Source: Chitinophagaceae bacterium
Lineage (GTDB): Bacteria > Bacteroidota > Bacteroidia > Chitinophagales > Chitinophagaceae
Direction of reading: 5' to 3'
NCBI GenBank assembly: GCA_016787085.1
Contig: JAEUVJ010000061.1
Coordinates: forward strand, 124,001 to 188,000
Length of the DNA stretch: 64,000 nucleotides
Shown: piece by piece, positions 9,179 through 18,317 of the stretch
How the letters are laid out: each line of letters starts with the position of its first letter
How positions within the stretch are numbered: the stretch's first letter is position 1
Notes under the pieces: generated by a model
What the model saw: the letters and a program-made list of their open reading frames with translations, nothing else
The model's database searches: none
Told to the model about the DNA's origin: nothing
Position numbers and translations under genes: made by a program

Positions 9179-9215
9179 AGCCGCAGCAGTTTAGACTATG
9201 CTGCGGCTTTTTATT
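9179..9215 (+). terminator. Rho-independent terminator after the DinB-like gene
   Basis: Perfect 10-bp stem AGCCGCAGCA (9179-9188) with TGCTGCGGCT (9199-9208), a 10-base loop and then TTTTATTTTT. The T-run is on the + strand only, so it ends the transcript of the DinB-like gene. Confidence 0.88.
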
Positions 9216-9238
9216 TTTCGCACCATTACCTTATTTCT

Positions 9239-10591
9239 TCATTTCTTCATCGGCTGTTTTTCCCAATAGGTCAGCGACCGCCACAGCCATTCGAAAGGCC
9301 CGAAGCGGAAATAGCGTAACCAGATCGAAGAATAGATCAGCTGGAGTACCCATACGGAAAATACTACATAGTAAAGCTGGTGAAACCGCAACCGGTTATA
9401 GTTATCGAAACCATAACCATAAAAGAACCAGGTGCAGATAATGCTTTGCACGAGATAATTGGTAAAGGCCATTTGTCCTACATTGGCCAATGCTTTCATT
9501 AGCCAGGGAACAATCCGGCTGCGGAACAATAGCATCAGTACACTGGCATGCCCGATACAAAGAAATATCCTGCGGAAATCATAAAGGCTCCAGTGCGGAA
9601 CCCGCCAGCTATCTACATACCCGGAAATATTGGTAACCCACCCTTCAAAACCGCTGAAGTATCTCCATCCCAGCGGGATACCGATACCATAGCCGATCAA
9701 TAAGATCATAGCATAAGTGGAAGTGGACAGCTTATTGGAAAAGAATCCCAGGCCAAATAACCCCATACCGATGAACATCATACAAAGCAGGTCCCATATG
9801 CCATGATACATATAGTTGACTTCTCCATTGACATTCTGGGGAATAAAATGATTGAAGATGGTGCCATAGCCTGAGTGCATTTTGCGCAGGTTGCGGTTCA
9901 CATAGGTGGTATCCGGTTTCTGGTTCTTCTCTATTTCAGGCCAGGCCGCTTTGGCTTCTTCCTGTTTTTCGGTCAGTGTCTTGCCAGCTTTCTCTGCAGC
10001 GATGGCTTCAAGATAATTGCTGCGGGTGTCCCGCATGTCGTTATACTGATTCTGTCCTTTGAACATACCGAGAGCCACACAAGCAAATCCCAATGTGATC
10101 AGCCATACGGGTTTTACTTTCCTGAAAGCGAACAGTATCATACCGCATAATCCGTAAAAGAAAAGTATATCACCGGGCCACAACAGGATGAAGGCATTGA
10201 ACAATCCGAAAAGGACCAGCCATAAAAGGCGGCGGTAATAATATTCCGCTACCGGCGCTTCCCCCGGCTGAGATCTTTTATTCATCATAAAAAGGACCAT
10301 ACCTGCACCAAACAGCATGGAGAACAAACCCCGCATGGTGCCATCAAAAAAAGTGAAAATGATGGCAAGGGTATAATAGTCCTTTCCGGCTTCTGGACCT
10401 GTTATGATGTTATACAATTCGCTCCAATCAATACCGAATCCGGGTATATTCATCAGCAGGATACCCAGAAGGGCAAATCCCCTGACGACATCTACTGTCC
10501 GGATCCTTTCGGCCGATGATACCGGTTTTACAGCATGTGCGCCGGCTGTGTCAGCCGCACCAGGTTGTAAAGAAGCACTAAGATCACTCAT
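9239..10591 (-). CDS. DUF418 multi-pass membrane protein (downstream paralogue)
   Basis: 450 residues, about ten membrane helices. The N-terminal signature RIRTVDVVRGFALLGILLMN and the C-terminal block MAFTNYLVQSIICTWFFYGYG followed by FGPFEWLWRSLTYW are those of the YeiB/DUF418 family. Its members are predicted permeases or membrane acyltransferase-like proteins of unproven function. A hydrophilic, charged loop sits at about residues 200-240. The gene lies 30 bases after a paralogue with the same signatures, in one minus-strand operon. The substrate is unknown. Confidence 0.88.
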   Translation of the reverse strand: MSDLSASLQPGAADTAGAHAVKPVSSAERIRTVDVVRGFALLGILLMNIPGFGIDWSELYNIITGPEAGKDYYTLAIIFTFFDGTMRGLFSMLFGAGMVLFMMNKRSQPGEAPVAEYYYRRLLWLVLFGLFNAFILLWPGDILFFYGLCGMILFAFRKVKPVWLITLGFACVALGMFKGQNQYNDMRDTRSNYLEAIAAEKAGKTLTEKQEEAKAAWPEIEKNQKPDTTYVNRNLRKMHSGYGTIFNHFIPQNVNGEVNYMYHGIWDLLCMMFIGMGLFGLGFFSNKLSTSTYAMILLIGYGIGIPLGWRYFSGFEGWVTNISGYVDSWRVPHWSLYDFRRIFLCIGHASVLMLLFRSRIVPWLMKALANVGQMAFTNYLVQSIICTWFFYGYGFDNYNRLRFHQLYYVVFSVWVLQLIYSSIWLRYFRFGPFEWLWRSLTYWEKQPMKK

Positions 10592-10621
10592 ATAGTAAGT
10601 TAAAGAAGTGAACGCATGGGT

Positions 10622-12124
10622 TTATGATATCACAGGGCCGGTTGCTCCGGTTACAGTTTCTTTTTTTGTGAATGGTTGTTTTTTCCAATGAACCAATGAT
10701 CTCCAAAGCCATTCTACCGGGCCCATGACGAAATACTTTGACCAGATGAGGGAGAAGGCTATTTGTATCAGCCAAACTTCCACAACGATACCATACAACT
10801 GTAGCTGGGAGAGTCTTCCAAAAAAGCCCATTCCATACCCATAGAAGAACACCGTACATAAAATGGTCTGCATGAAATAATTGGTAAAAGCCATACGCCC
10901 GGTGATGGCTAAGGTTTGCCAGAGCCATTTCAGAATACCGGTATTCAATAGTAATATGATCAGACCGGCATAGCCTGTTGCAAGCAGGAAACGTTCTACG
11001 GGAAAGAACTGGTCAAACGGAATGATATGCTTATCCATGTATTTGGCATAGTCTGTCAGTTTGATATCTTCATAATAATTCCTGAACCAGGCAAGTGCCA
11101 GTCCGGCCAGGATACAAGGTATCACTATCCATAACAGCCTCTTTACGGGGAAACCGGCTGCAAAGAAACCAAAACCGAGTAATGCCATACCAAGAAACAT
11201 CATAGAGCCGATGTCCCAGATGCCTGTCCTGTACAGCCAGTATGATTCATAGTTCTGGCTTTTGCCGAGCAGGTGATTCCAGACCTTTGCATAATTAGTG
11301 GAACGCATGGCCTTTTTGTTTCCGTCATCTCCTGTTGAATCATATTTCAGGCTTTTCACCAAACCTTCCCAGGCCTGTTTGTCTTTTGCCTGCTCCTTGG
11401 TCAGCGTATCATTTTTGTGTCTTTGTAAAAGGGTATCATCCATCAGCCGGTTGGAAAGCGGGTCGTTTTTCCGGATCTTCAACAGGGAGTCAATTATTTT
11501 TTTGGTGGGGGTATCAGTAGCTGCAAATTTTTTTTCAACGGCTGTCACTGAGGTGAACTTCCGGTATTTTTTGCTGTCGTCTGCAAAATTCCAGTACGTT
11601 TTGCCGCAATAGATCAGCGTCGTGATGATCGCAGCGATGAACAAGCTTTTCGGCTTCATTCTCCAGAATGGAAAAAGCAGGATCCCAAGAACAGCATAGT
11701 GGAAAAGGATATCGCCGGGCCACAGCAATACAATCGCATTGAATATGCCAAAGATCATCAGCCAGAGCATTCGCCGGATATACAGGTCAGGAACGGAAGC
11801 ATTCAGCGGATGGTCTTTCTTCGATATGTACAGAATGATACAGGCTCCAAAAACAATGGAGAACAATGCCCGCATTTTTCCTTCAAAGACGATCGTGACA
11901 AATGACAGCAGGTTGTAATTACCCCCATGTGTACCTGTCCGGTAAAAGGTCTGCTGGTTAGTGGAAAAGCCGCCAAACTCCCAGATGCTGATAATAAGGA
12001 TGCCAAGCAGGGCGATACCCCGTAGTACATCCAGTGAGAATATCCGTGATGAAGATTGCTCATCACCGGCAGATATACCTGTAACTGGCATATATCCGGA
12101 CGGGCCCGGAGAAGTTGAACTCAT
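10622..12124 (-). CDS. DUF418 multi-pass membrane protein (upstream paralogue)
   Basis: 500 residues from ATG 12124, which places RIFSLDVLRGIALLGILIIS near the N-terminus as in its neighbour; the frame is open to 12196. The same DUF418 marks are present at the end: MAFTNYFMQTILCTVFFYGYG and MGPVEWLWRSLVHW. The polar loop between the central helices is about 50 residues longer than in the downstream paralogue and rich in Lys/Asp (roughly residues 175-250). First gene of a probable two-gene operon produced by tandem duplication. Confidence 0.87.
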   Translation of the reverse strand: MSSTSPGPSGYMPVTGISAGDEQSSSRIFSLDVLRGIALLGILIISIWEFGGFSTNQQTFYRTGTHGGNYNLLSFVTIVFEGKMRALFSIVFGACIILYISKKDHPLNASVPDLYIRRMLWLMIFGIFNAIVLLWPGDILFHYAVLGILLFPFWRMKPKSLFIAAIITTLIYCGKTYWNFADDSKKYRKFTSVTAVEKKFAATDTPTKKIIDSLLKIRKNDPLSNRLMDDTLLQRHKNDTLTKEQAKDKQAWEGLVKSLKYDSTGDDGNKKAMRSTNYAKVWNHLLGKSQNYESYWLYRTGIWDIGSMMFLGMALLGFGFFAAGFPVKRLLWIVIPCILAGLALAWFRNYYEDIKLTDYAKYMDKHIIPFDQFFPVERFLLATGYAGLIILLLNTGILKWLWQTLAITGRMAFTNYFMQTILCTVFFYGYGMGFFGRLSQLQLYGIVVEVWLIQIAFSLIWSKYFVMGPVEWLWRSLVHWKKQPFTKKETVTGATGPVIS

Positions 12125-12355
12125 AAAGGAAAATTTATTGGTGATGGCTACGGAGGGATGACTAAATATACAACTATCCGGGAGAAGACAAAACAAGTTT
12201 CAAAGTATATGATATTTGTCGGGTGAGTGATCTTCCGGGCCGGTGAAGAGGTAAGCGATATAGTTGTATCTTGAAAACGCTGCCATTCTATGGCTGACAG
12301 CAAGGAGTAAGCAGGCAGCGGCAGGTAAAAAACAAGTAACCTAATCTGTAGAGGT

Positions 12356-12796
12356 ATGAATTATAAAAAGGGATGTATCTTTTTGGTCGTCTTCATTTTT
12401 TCTATGGAGGTGTATGGTCAGTACACGGGCTTCAAGGATTCAGTTGAAGTAGTGACGAACCCATTTGGGGGTATAAAATATTACCAGCATGACAGGCGGT
12501 TATCCATGGCGCAGATTACCGTAGCCATGCGGCCGAATGCGGAAGCTTTCCGATATCTGAACCGGTCAAAAACAAATAACACAGTGGCCTTCATTACTGG
12601 TTTTATCGGAGGAGCCCTGATCGGTTACGAGATCGGTAATGCGATTGGAGGCCAGTCAGTCAACTGGGCGGTAATAAGCGCAGGGGCAGGCATCATCGGT
12701 CTTTCTATTCCTTTTGATATTGGGGCCAGGAAAAATGCAAAGAAGGCCGTGCACCTATACAACGCTATCTATCGGGGCAAGCCACCTATTCAATAA
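12356..12796 (+). CDS. Exported hypothetical protein with glycine-rich hydrophobic segment
   Basis: 146 residues. A signal peptide (CIFLVVFIFSMEVYGQ) is followed by a soluble region and then a glycine-zipper-like hydrophobic stretch (FITGFIGGALIGYEIGNAIGG, about 81-101) and a second one (WAVISAGAGIIGLSIPF). This pattern suggests membrane insertion or oligomerisation in the envelope. No family recognised. Convergent with the glucosidase gene, six bases apart. Confidence 0.65.
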   Translation: MNYKKGCIFLVVFIFSMEVYGQYTGFKDSVEVVTNPFGGIKYYQHDRRLSMAQITVAMRPNAEAFRYLNRSKTNNTVAFITGFIGGALIGYEIGNAIGGQSVNWAVISAGAGIIGLSIPFDIGARKNAKKAVHLYNAIYRGKPPIQ

Positions 12797-12802
12797 CTAT
12801 AC

Positions 12803-14563
12803 TTACAGCATCTTATAGATCACCGCCTGGTAAGGGCGCAGTTTTACCGAAGGCCCGGCCACTTCGGGTGCATCTGCATAATTACTTAGCACCAGAGATT
12901 TGTTAATGGTTTTATACTCGTGAAAATTGTAATCTATAGCGTCCTTTGAAAAATTCAGCAACAGCATCCATTTCTCCCCGTTCAGTTCCCTTGTATAAGC
13001 ATATACTTTCGGGTTACTTTTATCCAGCAACGTGTATTTGCCATATACCAGCACAGGGTTTTCTTTTCTGAGTTTTACCAGTTTTCGGAAATAGTTCAAT
13101 ACGCTTTCAGGGTCCTTTTCCTGCGCTGCCGCATTCAATGAAGTATAGTTGGGGTTGACCCTGATCCACGGTGTACCGGACGTAAAGCCGGCATGGGCAG
13201 TAGTATCCCATTGAAAAGGTGTACGCCCATTGTCACGGCAACTGTTTTTGATCTTTTCCATGAACTCCTGCATGTTCCCACCTGTCTTTTTTTGGTACTG
13301 GTATTCATTCAGGGTAGGCACATCCCGGTAATCCTCTATTTTGTCAAAACCAATATTTGTCATCGCCAGCTCATCGCCATAATAACAATATGGTGTGCCA
13401 CGCATGGTCAGTACAAAAGTGTTGAGCATTTTGGAAGAGACATCCCGGTAGGCGGGACCATCATTGCCAAAGCGGCTCACCATCCTGGCCTGGTCATGAT
13501 TGGCCAGGAAAACAGACAACCATCCTTTTTCGGCAAAAGCGCTGTCCCACCGGCTATATACTTCTTTGAAACGGAGAAAATCATATCCTTTCGGATTGCC
13601 GATGTCCACTCCTTCAAAGGCATAAGCCATATCCAGTTCTTTCCTGCCGGCATCCACCAGGTTATGTGCATCTTCAAATGTATTACCGGCACCTTCGGCC
13701 ACACTCATCATGTTGTATTTACTGAAAACCTCCCGGTTCATTTCCTGCAGATAGCCGTGCAGGTTCTTGCCCATTGCATAGTAGAGTATAAAGTTCTTTT
13801 CAAAGCCTTTGGGAAAAGCAGGGTAGGTGGTATCCTTGGACACAAACTGGAAAGCATCTAACCTGAAACCGTCAATCCCTTTATCAGCCCAGAACTTCAT
13901 GATGTCATATACCTCTTTCCGTACTTGTGGATTTTCCCAGTTCAGATCGGGCTGCTTGCGGGAAAAATAATGAAGATAATACGCATTGGTCAGCGAATCA
14001 TACATCCATGCATCATGGTTGATGTCGAAAAGGCTGTAGCGATAAGGCGGTTTTCCTTTTTCGGCGTTCCACCAGTGGTAATAATTCCTGTAAGGGTTAT
14101 TTCTTGCACTGCGGCTTTGTTTGAACCATTCATGCTCATCGCTGCTGTGGTTCACCACCAGGTCCATCACTATTTTGATGTTGCGTTCATGCAGGCCTTT
14201 CAGTAACGCATCAAAATCTTCCATAGTGCCAAAATCCTTCATGATGTCCCGGTAGTCGCTCACGTCATAACCATTGTCGTCATTGGGAGAACTGTAGATC
14301 GGGTTCAGCCAGACGGCATCAATGCCGAGGCTTTGCAGATAGTCTAATTTTGAAATGATCCCCCTCAGGTCACCAATGCCATCGCCGTCGCTGTCTTTAA
14401 AGCTTCTCGGGTATAGCTGGTAAACAATGGCTTCTTTCCACCATTTACGATCAGGAATGCCGGCGAATTTTGTATCATCTTTTTTCCCTGTATCAGAGGA
14501 TGGATTATTGTTGCAGGCAATCACAACAATGACAAGCGTAAGCCAGACAGGCATTTTCTTCAT
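12803..14563 (-). CDS. GH13 alpha-glucosidase lipoprotein (oligo-1,6-glucosidase/maltase type)
   Basis: 586 residues from ATG 14563; a longer frame to 14590 adds nine residues before the signal. The lipoprotein signal ends VIVVIAC (Cys17). The GH13 TIM barrel is clear: DAVWLNPIYSSPNDDNGYDV, region I DLVVNHSS (134-141), nucleophile Asp236 in GFRLDAF, general acid Glu290 in VAEGAG, and third carboxylate Asp357 in NHDQ. The Ca-binding loop DSDGDGIGD (57-65) is present. The order of blocks is that of alpha-glucosidases hydrolysing short alpha-glucans. It probably acts in the periplasm or on the cell surface, anchored by lipid. No susCD pair is adjacent. Confidence 0.93.
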   Translation of the reverse strand: MKKMPVWLTLVIVVIACNNNPSSDTGKKDDTKFAGIPDRKWWKEAIVYQLYPRSFKDSDGDGIGDLRGIISKLDYLQSLGIDAVWLNPIYSSPNDDNGYDVSDYRDIMKDFGTMEDFDALLKGLHERNIKIVMDLVVNHSSDEHEWFKQSRSARNNPYRNYYHWWNAEKGKPPYRYSLFDINHDAWMYDSLTNAYYLHYFSRKQPDLNWENPQVRKEVYDIMKFWADKGIDGFRLDAFQFVSKDTTYPAFPKGFEKNFILYYAMGKNLHGYLQEMNREVFSKYNMMSVAEGAGNTFEDAHNLVDAGRKELDMAYAFEGVDIGNPKGYDFLRFKEVYSRWDSAFAEKGWLSVFLANHDQARMVSRFGNDGPAYRDVSSKMLNTFVLTMRGTPYCYYGDELAMTNIGFDKIEDYRDVPTLNEYQYQKKTGGNMQEFMEKIKNSCRDNGRTPFQWDTTAHAGFTSGTPWIRVNPNYTSLNAAAQEKDPESVLNYFRKLVKLRKENPVLVYGKYTLLDKSNPKVYAYTRELNGEKWMLLLNFSKDAIDYNFHEYKTINKSLVLSNYADAPEVAGPSVKLRPYQAVIYKML

Positions 14564-14773
14564 ATAAAATGATTTCAGTAGATAAAACAATGGCAGCCGA
14601 AGGTATCTATTTTGCCTGTTGGCTGACAGGCAAAGAAATTCACCGCAAACGTTGCTTATAGTACAATCTTTCGTTTTACCGGGATGGGATTATTTAATAA
14701 GTAAACTGACAGAAAGGCTCATCTGTTCGGAGAATGAATTTTCTTTTCTTATTTTCATTGAACAAAACATCAA

Positions 14774-15199
14774 ATGAACAGGATCAAACCTGATGTAGAT
14801 GTGGTGATGGATATACTGAAAGCTGTGATAAAGGAGCAGCCTGACTCATCTTTTGTACAAAGCCTGCTGAAGCAGTACCAGGAAAGAGGAGGGCTCAGTA
14901 AGAAACAGCTGCAGGGTTTGCTGGCGAAAGCAGCAAAGATCAAAAGCATACCAACTCATAAACTGGCTACGCTTGAAGCGATCATCCTGAAAAAGCCGAA
15001 CCGGTATAAGTCTGTATTGCCGGACGCCACACCGCTGTATGAGAAAGATGAGACTATCGGGAAAATGATCAAAACAATACTGGCAAAATACCCGGAGCAT
15101 AAAAGAGTATTATACTTTCAATCGAAATATGAAAATAATGAAGTGCTTAGTGCTGCTGAGCTAACCGAATTGCAAAAGTTCAACAGAGTTTTACCATGA
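14774..15199 (+). CDS. Hypothetical helical protein
   Basis: 141 residues, no signal peptide or membrane segment, mostly predicted alpha-helix, Lys/Leu-rich. Two similar halves are suggested: the stretch around LLKQYQERGGLSKKQLQGLL and the one around YFQSKYENNEVLSAAELTEL share the order long helix, Gly/Asn turn, L-S-x-x-(Q/E)-L. The stop overlaps the ATG of gluconokinase (15196-15199), so the two are translationally coupled. Function unknown. Confidence 0.75.
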   Translation: MNRIKPDVDVVMDILKAVIKEQPDSSFVQSLLKQYQERGGLSKKQLQGLLAKAAKIKSIPTHKLATLEAIILKKPNRYKSVLPDATPLYEKDETIGKMIKTILAKYPEHKRVLYFQSKYENNEVLSAAELTELQKFNRVLP

Positions 15200-15696
15200 T
15201 GCCACCAACGGTTATTTATATTATGGGTGTAGCTGGGTCCGGTAAAACAACCATTGGCCAGCAATTATCCGCGGCTACGGGTATCCCTTTCTTTGACGGC
15301 GATAATTTTCACACGGTATCTAATAAAGAGAAAATGAAGGCGGGCCAGCCGTTGAATGATGAAGACCGGAAGGACTGGTTGCTTCGCCTTCATCAGCTGG
15401 CAAAGGACGAAGTGCAAAAGAATGGTGCTATCATTGCCTGTTCTGCTTTGAAGCAGCATTACCGTGAATTGTTGTCAGCCGGGCTGGATCGCAGGGTTCA
15501 CTGGGTCCTGCTACAGGGAGATTATGCCCTGATCAGTGAACGGATGAGGAAAAGAAAAGATCATTTTATGCCTGTAGATCTTTTGCAGTCTCAATTCGAC
15601 GTACTCGAGGTACCTGAAAACGCTCTTGTTATTGATATTGGTCTTTCCCCGGATGCAATAGTAAAGTTGATCAGTGAAAAACTATTGCTGAAGTAG
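15196..15696 (+). CDS. gntK: Gluconokinase (GntK-type)
   Basis: 166 residues, the normal size. It phosphorylates D-gluconate with ATP to 6-phosphogluconate in the cytosol. Seen: P-loop GVAGSGKTT (11-19), FFDGDNFHTVSNKEKMKAGQPLNDEDRKDWL, the ACSALKQHYRELL helix and KRKDHFMP. These are the hallmark blocks of the thermoresistant gluconokinase family. Overlaps the preceding hypothetical gene by four bases. No edd/eda or gluconate permease is seen in the window. Confidence 0.94.
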   Translation: MMPPTVIYIMGVAGSGKTTIGQQLSAATGIPFFDGDNFHTVSNKEKMKAGQPLNDEDRKDWLLRLHQLAKDEVQKNGAIIACSALKQHYRELLSAGLDRRVHWVLLQGDYALISERMRKRKDHFMPVDLLQSQFDVLEVPENALVIDIGLSPDAIVKLISEKLLLK

Positions 15697-15710
15697 TTAG
15701 CTGGAAGTAA

Positions 15711-15734
15711 CCGGCCACCCGGGTGGATGGCCGG
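15711..15734. terminator. Hairpin between convergent genes
   Basis: CCGGCCA (15711-15717) pairs with TGGCCGG (15728-15734) in the gap between gntK and the convergent gene. No T-run follows on either strand, so it is at most a weak terminator. Confidence 0.35.
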
Positions 15735-15753
15735 AAAAGATTGAATCATGTCC

Positions 15754-16236
15754 TCATTTTGCCTTTGCCAGGTCAGCGGAAATGATATTCGCCAGTAACC
15801 TGCCTTTGGGTATCTCCTCACTGTAGTAGTATAAGTTTAACCGGCCTGGATTTGTTTTCTGCACCGCCAGGATGTCTTTAACCTTGCAGGACATGGAGGC
15901 ATCGGAAATGGAGAGACTGGCTGCAGAGGTATTGGCAAATTTCCATTCTTTCAATGTTTTGTTCTGGGCATCTTTGATAGCGATGCTCCTGTTCTTGCCT
16001 ATATGGCCACAGTGATAGTATTTTACCACCAGCTGATCGTTGGTGAACCGTTCGTCGAGCTGAATGCTTTTTACATGGTTCATATTATTGCCAAATTGCT
16101 GCAATACCAGTTTGTTGTTCAGGAAGATCTCAAATCCTTCACCGCCTTTGTGTGAAGAAAAAGAGAATAAAAGGGTAGCACCTGCCATCACCACCAGCAA
16201 GGCCAGTGACTTTGTAATAGCTGTGATCTTTTTCAT
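15754..16236 (-). CDS. Exported hypothetical protein
   Basis: 160 residues with a signal peptide or N-terminal anchor (SLALLVVMAGATLLFSFSS). The mature part is beta-rich, contains two cysteines (in YHCGHIG and SMSCKVKD) that could form a disulfide, and ends in a Lys-rich tail. The composition is typical of a conserved periplasmic Bacteroidota protein, but no named family is recognised. Convergent with gntK. Confidence 0.68.
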   Translation of the reverse strand: MKKITAITKSLALLVVMAGATLLFSFSSHKGGEGFEIFLNNKLVLQQFGNNMNHVKSIQLDERFTNDQLVVKYYHCGHIGKNRSIAIKDAQNKTLKEWKFANTSAASLSISDASMSCKVKDILAVQKTNPGRLNLYYYSEEIPKGRLLANIISADLAKAK

Positions 16237-16402
16237 ACTGTATTTTTTTTAGTTAATGATCCGGGAATAATTACAGTACAAAAGAAATAACGGGAACGAC
16301 CGGCAAAAAATAGCTTTGACAAGAGGAAAGGGAACCTTGATGAAAAACAATATCCGCTGACCAGGCATAATTTGACAACGGTAAGGGAACAGGCAGTTTT
16401 GC

Positions 16403-17707
16403 CTATGTCAGGGTCGTTTCGCCGAAATGTTTGAATCGTTCAAAGCATGACCTTTCCAGTGTTTCACGGTCATCGGGGTGAGCTATATCAATCAGCGCTT
16501 TGGCTCTTTGACGCAGGTTTTTGCCAAACAGATAGGCTATACCATATTCGGTGACTACGTAATGCATGTGTGCCCTTGTGGTCACTACACCGGCGCCCGG
16601 CTTGAGGATTGGCACGATCCGGGATATACCTTTGGCCGTACGGGAGGGTAATGCAATAATGGGTTTACCTCCTTCGCTCAGGGCGGCCCCGCGCATAAAA
16701 TCCATCTGGCCGCCTACGCCTGAATACTGATAAGTGCCAATAGAGTCAGCACATACCTGTCCTGTTAAATCAATCTCGATAGCGCTGTTGATAGAAACCA
16801 TTTTATTGTTGCGGCGTATAATGTGCGGGTCATTCACATAATCAATATCCAGGAAATTGAATGCGGGGTTATCATCCACATAGTCATACAGGCGGCGGGA
16901 ACCAAGCCCGAAAGCCGTCACTGATTTATGCGGGTGTATCTTTTTATACCGGTTATTGATCACGTCTTTTTCTACCAGATCAATGATCCCGTCGGACAGC
17001 ATCTCGGTATGTACGCCAAGATCTTTGTGATTGACCAGTAAACGAAGCACAGCATCAGGAATGGAGCCGATACCCATTTGTAGTGTGCTCCGGTCTTCGA
17101 TCAGGCTGGCTACATGTTCTCCGATCTTTAATTCTGTTTCGCCTACCTTCTCGCTAAAGTTAGCTTCGTACAAAGGTTCATCACACCATACCATACTGGT
17201 GAAACGGCTGCTATGGATCAGGCCATCGCCATGCGTACGGGGCACATTCGGGTTTACCTGGGCAATAATGTATTTAGCCGTATTCACCGCAGAACGGGCA
17301 ATATCTACCGATACGCCCAGGGAGCAATAACCATGATCATCGGGAGGTGATACCTGCACCATTGCGATATCTATCGGTAATATCCGCTGCTTGAACAGTT
17401 CAGGTATTTCGCTCAGGAATACAGGTACATAATCGGCTATTCCTTCATTAACGGCTTTGCGGAGACTGGCAGACACGAATAAGGCATTGAAATTGAATAT
17501 GCCTTCATACTCCGGTTTGTCCAACTGCACATCGCCATACATGGTAATGGAAACGATCTCGACGTTCCTGAGACGAACAGCGTGTTTTGCCAACGCTTTT
17601 AAAAGGCAGGTAGGCGTTTGAGCGCTGCCCTGTACAAATAATCTGTTCCCTGACTCTACAATAGACAGGGCATCTTCAGCGGGGGTATAAACGACTGGGA
17701 CTTTCAT
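16403..17707 (-). CDS. Acetyl-CoA hydrolase / CoA-transferase (4-hydroxybutyrate CoA-transferase-like)
   Basis: 434 residues, the size of the class I-type acetyl-CoA hydrolase/transferase family. Recognised by FVQGSAQTPTCLL near the start, VQVSPPDDHGYCSLGVSVD, LQMGIGSIPDAV (CoA-site glycine loop), GVHTEMLSDGI with Glu235 in the place of the glutamate that forms the CoA thioester, and GGQMDFMRGA. It would move CoA between acetyl-CoA and a short carboxylic acid; the acceptor cannot be read from sequence. No beta-oxidation or succinate pathway genes flank it. Confidence 0.9.
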   Translation of the reverse strand: MKVPVVYTPAEDALSIVESGNRLFVQGSAQTPTCLLKALAKHAVRLRNVEIVSITMYGDVQLDKPEYEGIFNFNALFVSASLRKAVNEGIADYVPVFLSEIPELFKQRILPIDIAMVQVSPPDDHGYCSLGVSVDIARSAVNTAKYIIAQVNPNVPRTHGDGLIHSSRFTSMVWCDEPLYEANFSEKVGETELKIGEHVASLIEDRSTLQMGIGSIPDAVLRLLVNHKDLGVHTEMLSDGIIDLVEKDVINNRYKKIHPHKSVTAFGLGSRRLYDYVDDNPAFNFLDIDYVNDPHIIRRNNKMVSINSAIEIDLTGQVCADSIGTYQYSGVGGQMDFMRGAALSEGGKPIIALPSRTAKGISRIVPILKPGAGVVTTRAHMHYVVTEYGIAYLFGKNLRQRAKALIDIAHPDDRETLERSCFERFKHFGETTLT

Positions 17708-17805
17708 ACAGCAAAGCTACATACTACAGTGAATTATAAGGTGAGCGTACTTACAGAAAAATATGACAAGCATCCCCTGGAACATGACGAATATCAGTGG
17801 AAGTT

Positions 17806-18186
17806 TCAGGACGAAGCTGATGTTGAGGCCAGCCCTTTTGGAGGTAGTGATATCCATGTCCAGATGGCGCCCAGCAGGTCAATTACGCCAAAACCAATGA
17901 TCATCGGCGAAACATAGTCCAATAACGCCAGTGCTGTAAAAGAAATGAATACAAAAAAACGGGTCGGTATGGTATATTTGAAAAAGGCCATTACGTTGGC
18001 CAGGGCCGTCATGTGGTAGTAAAAAGCAATACAAATGACCAGCACACCTACCACCCTGATCCATACTTCGTTGGTCTCAGGCATCTGCAGCATATTCATT
18101 AATACATTGGGAACAGTGATCAGGGTAAGCCCTACCAAATACAGGTAAAGGCCAAAGTAAAAAACAGTTCTGGCGGCTGGGTTCAT
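17806..18186 (-). CDS. Small four-helix membrane protein, hypothetical
   Basis: 126 residues from ATG 18186 (frame open to 18213). Four predicted membrane helices: FYFGLYLYLVGLTLITVPNV, VVGVLVICIAFYYHMTAL, FFVFISFTALALLDYVS and IIGFGVIDLLGAIWTWISL. No catalytic motif. I do not recognise a family beyond generic small integral membrane proteins of Bacteroidota. Confidence 0.72.
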   Translation of the reverse strand: MNPAARTVFYFGLYLYLVGLTLITVPNVLMNMLQMPETNEVWIRVVGVLVICIAFYYHMTALANVMAFFKYTIPTRFFVFISFTALALLDYVSPMIIGFGVIDLLGAIWTWISLPPKGLASTSASS

Positions 18187-18265
18187 AGCAAAAGTTTTAG
18201 TGTTACAAGACAAAAGACAAAATAAAAGTCAGTGTTTTTGGGTAAAGGACAAAATGAAACGGCAT

Positions 18266-18303
18266 AAAAAAGCCCGCTGTTTTGTTGTACAGCGGGCTTT
18301 TCA
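18266..18303 (-). terminator. Rho-independent terminator after the T9SS metalloprotease gene
   Basis: Perfect stem AGCCCGCTGT (18271-18280) with ACAGCGGGCT (18289-18298), 8-base loop. Read on the minus strand it is followed by TTTTTA and lies 20 bases beyond the stop at 18318. A-rich and T-rich flanks on both sides would also let it work bidirectionally. Confidence 0.88.
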
Positions 18304-18317
18304 CCTATACGGATTGA

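Noticed and set aside
13193..13861. 222-codon open frame on the + strand
   Set aside because: Antisense to the GH13 glucosidase, which has all its catalytic residues; the frame shows no recognisable domain.
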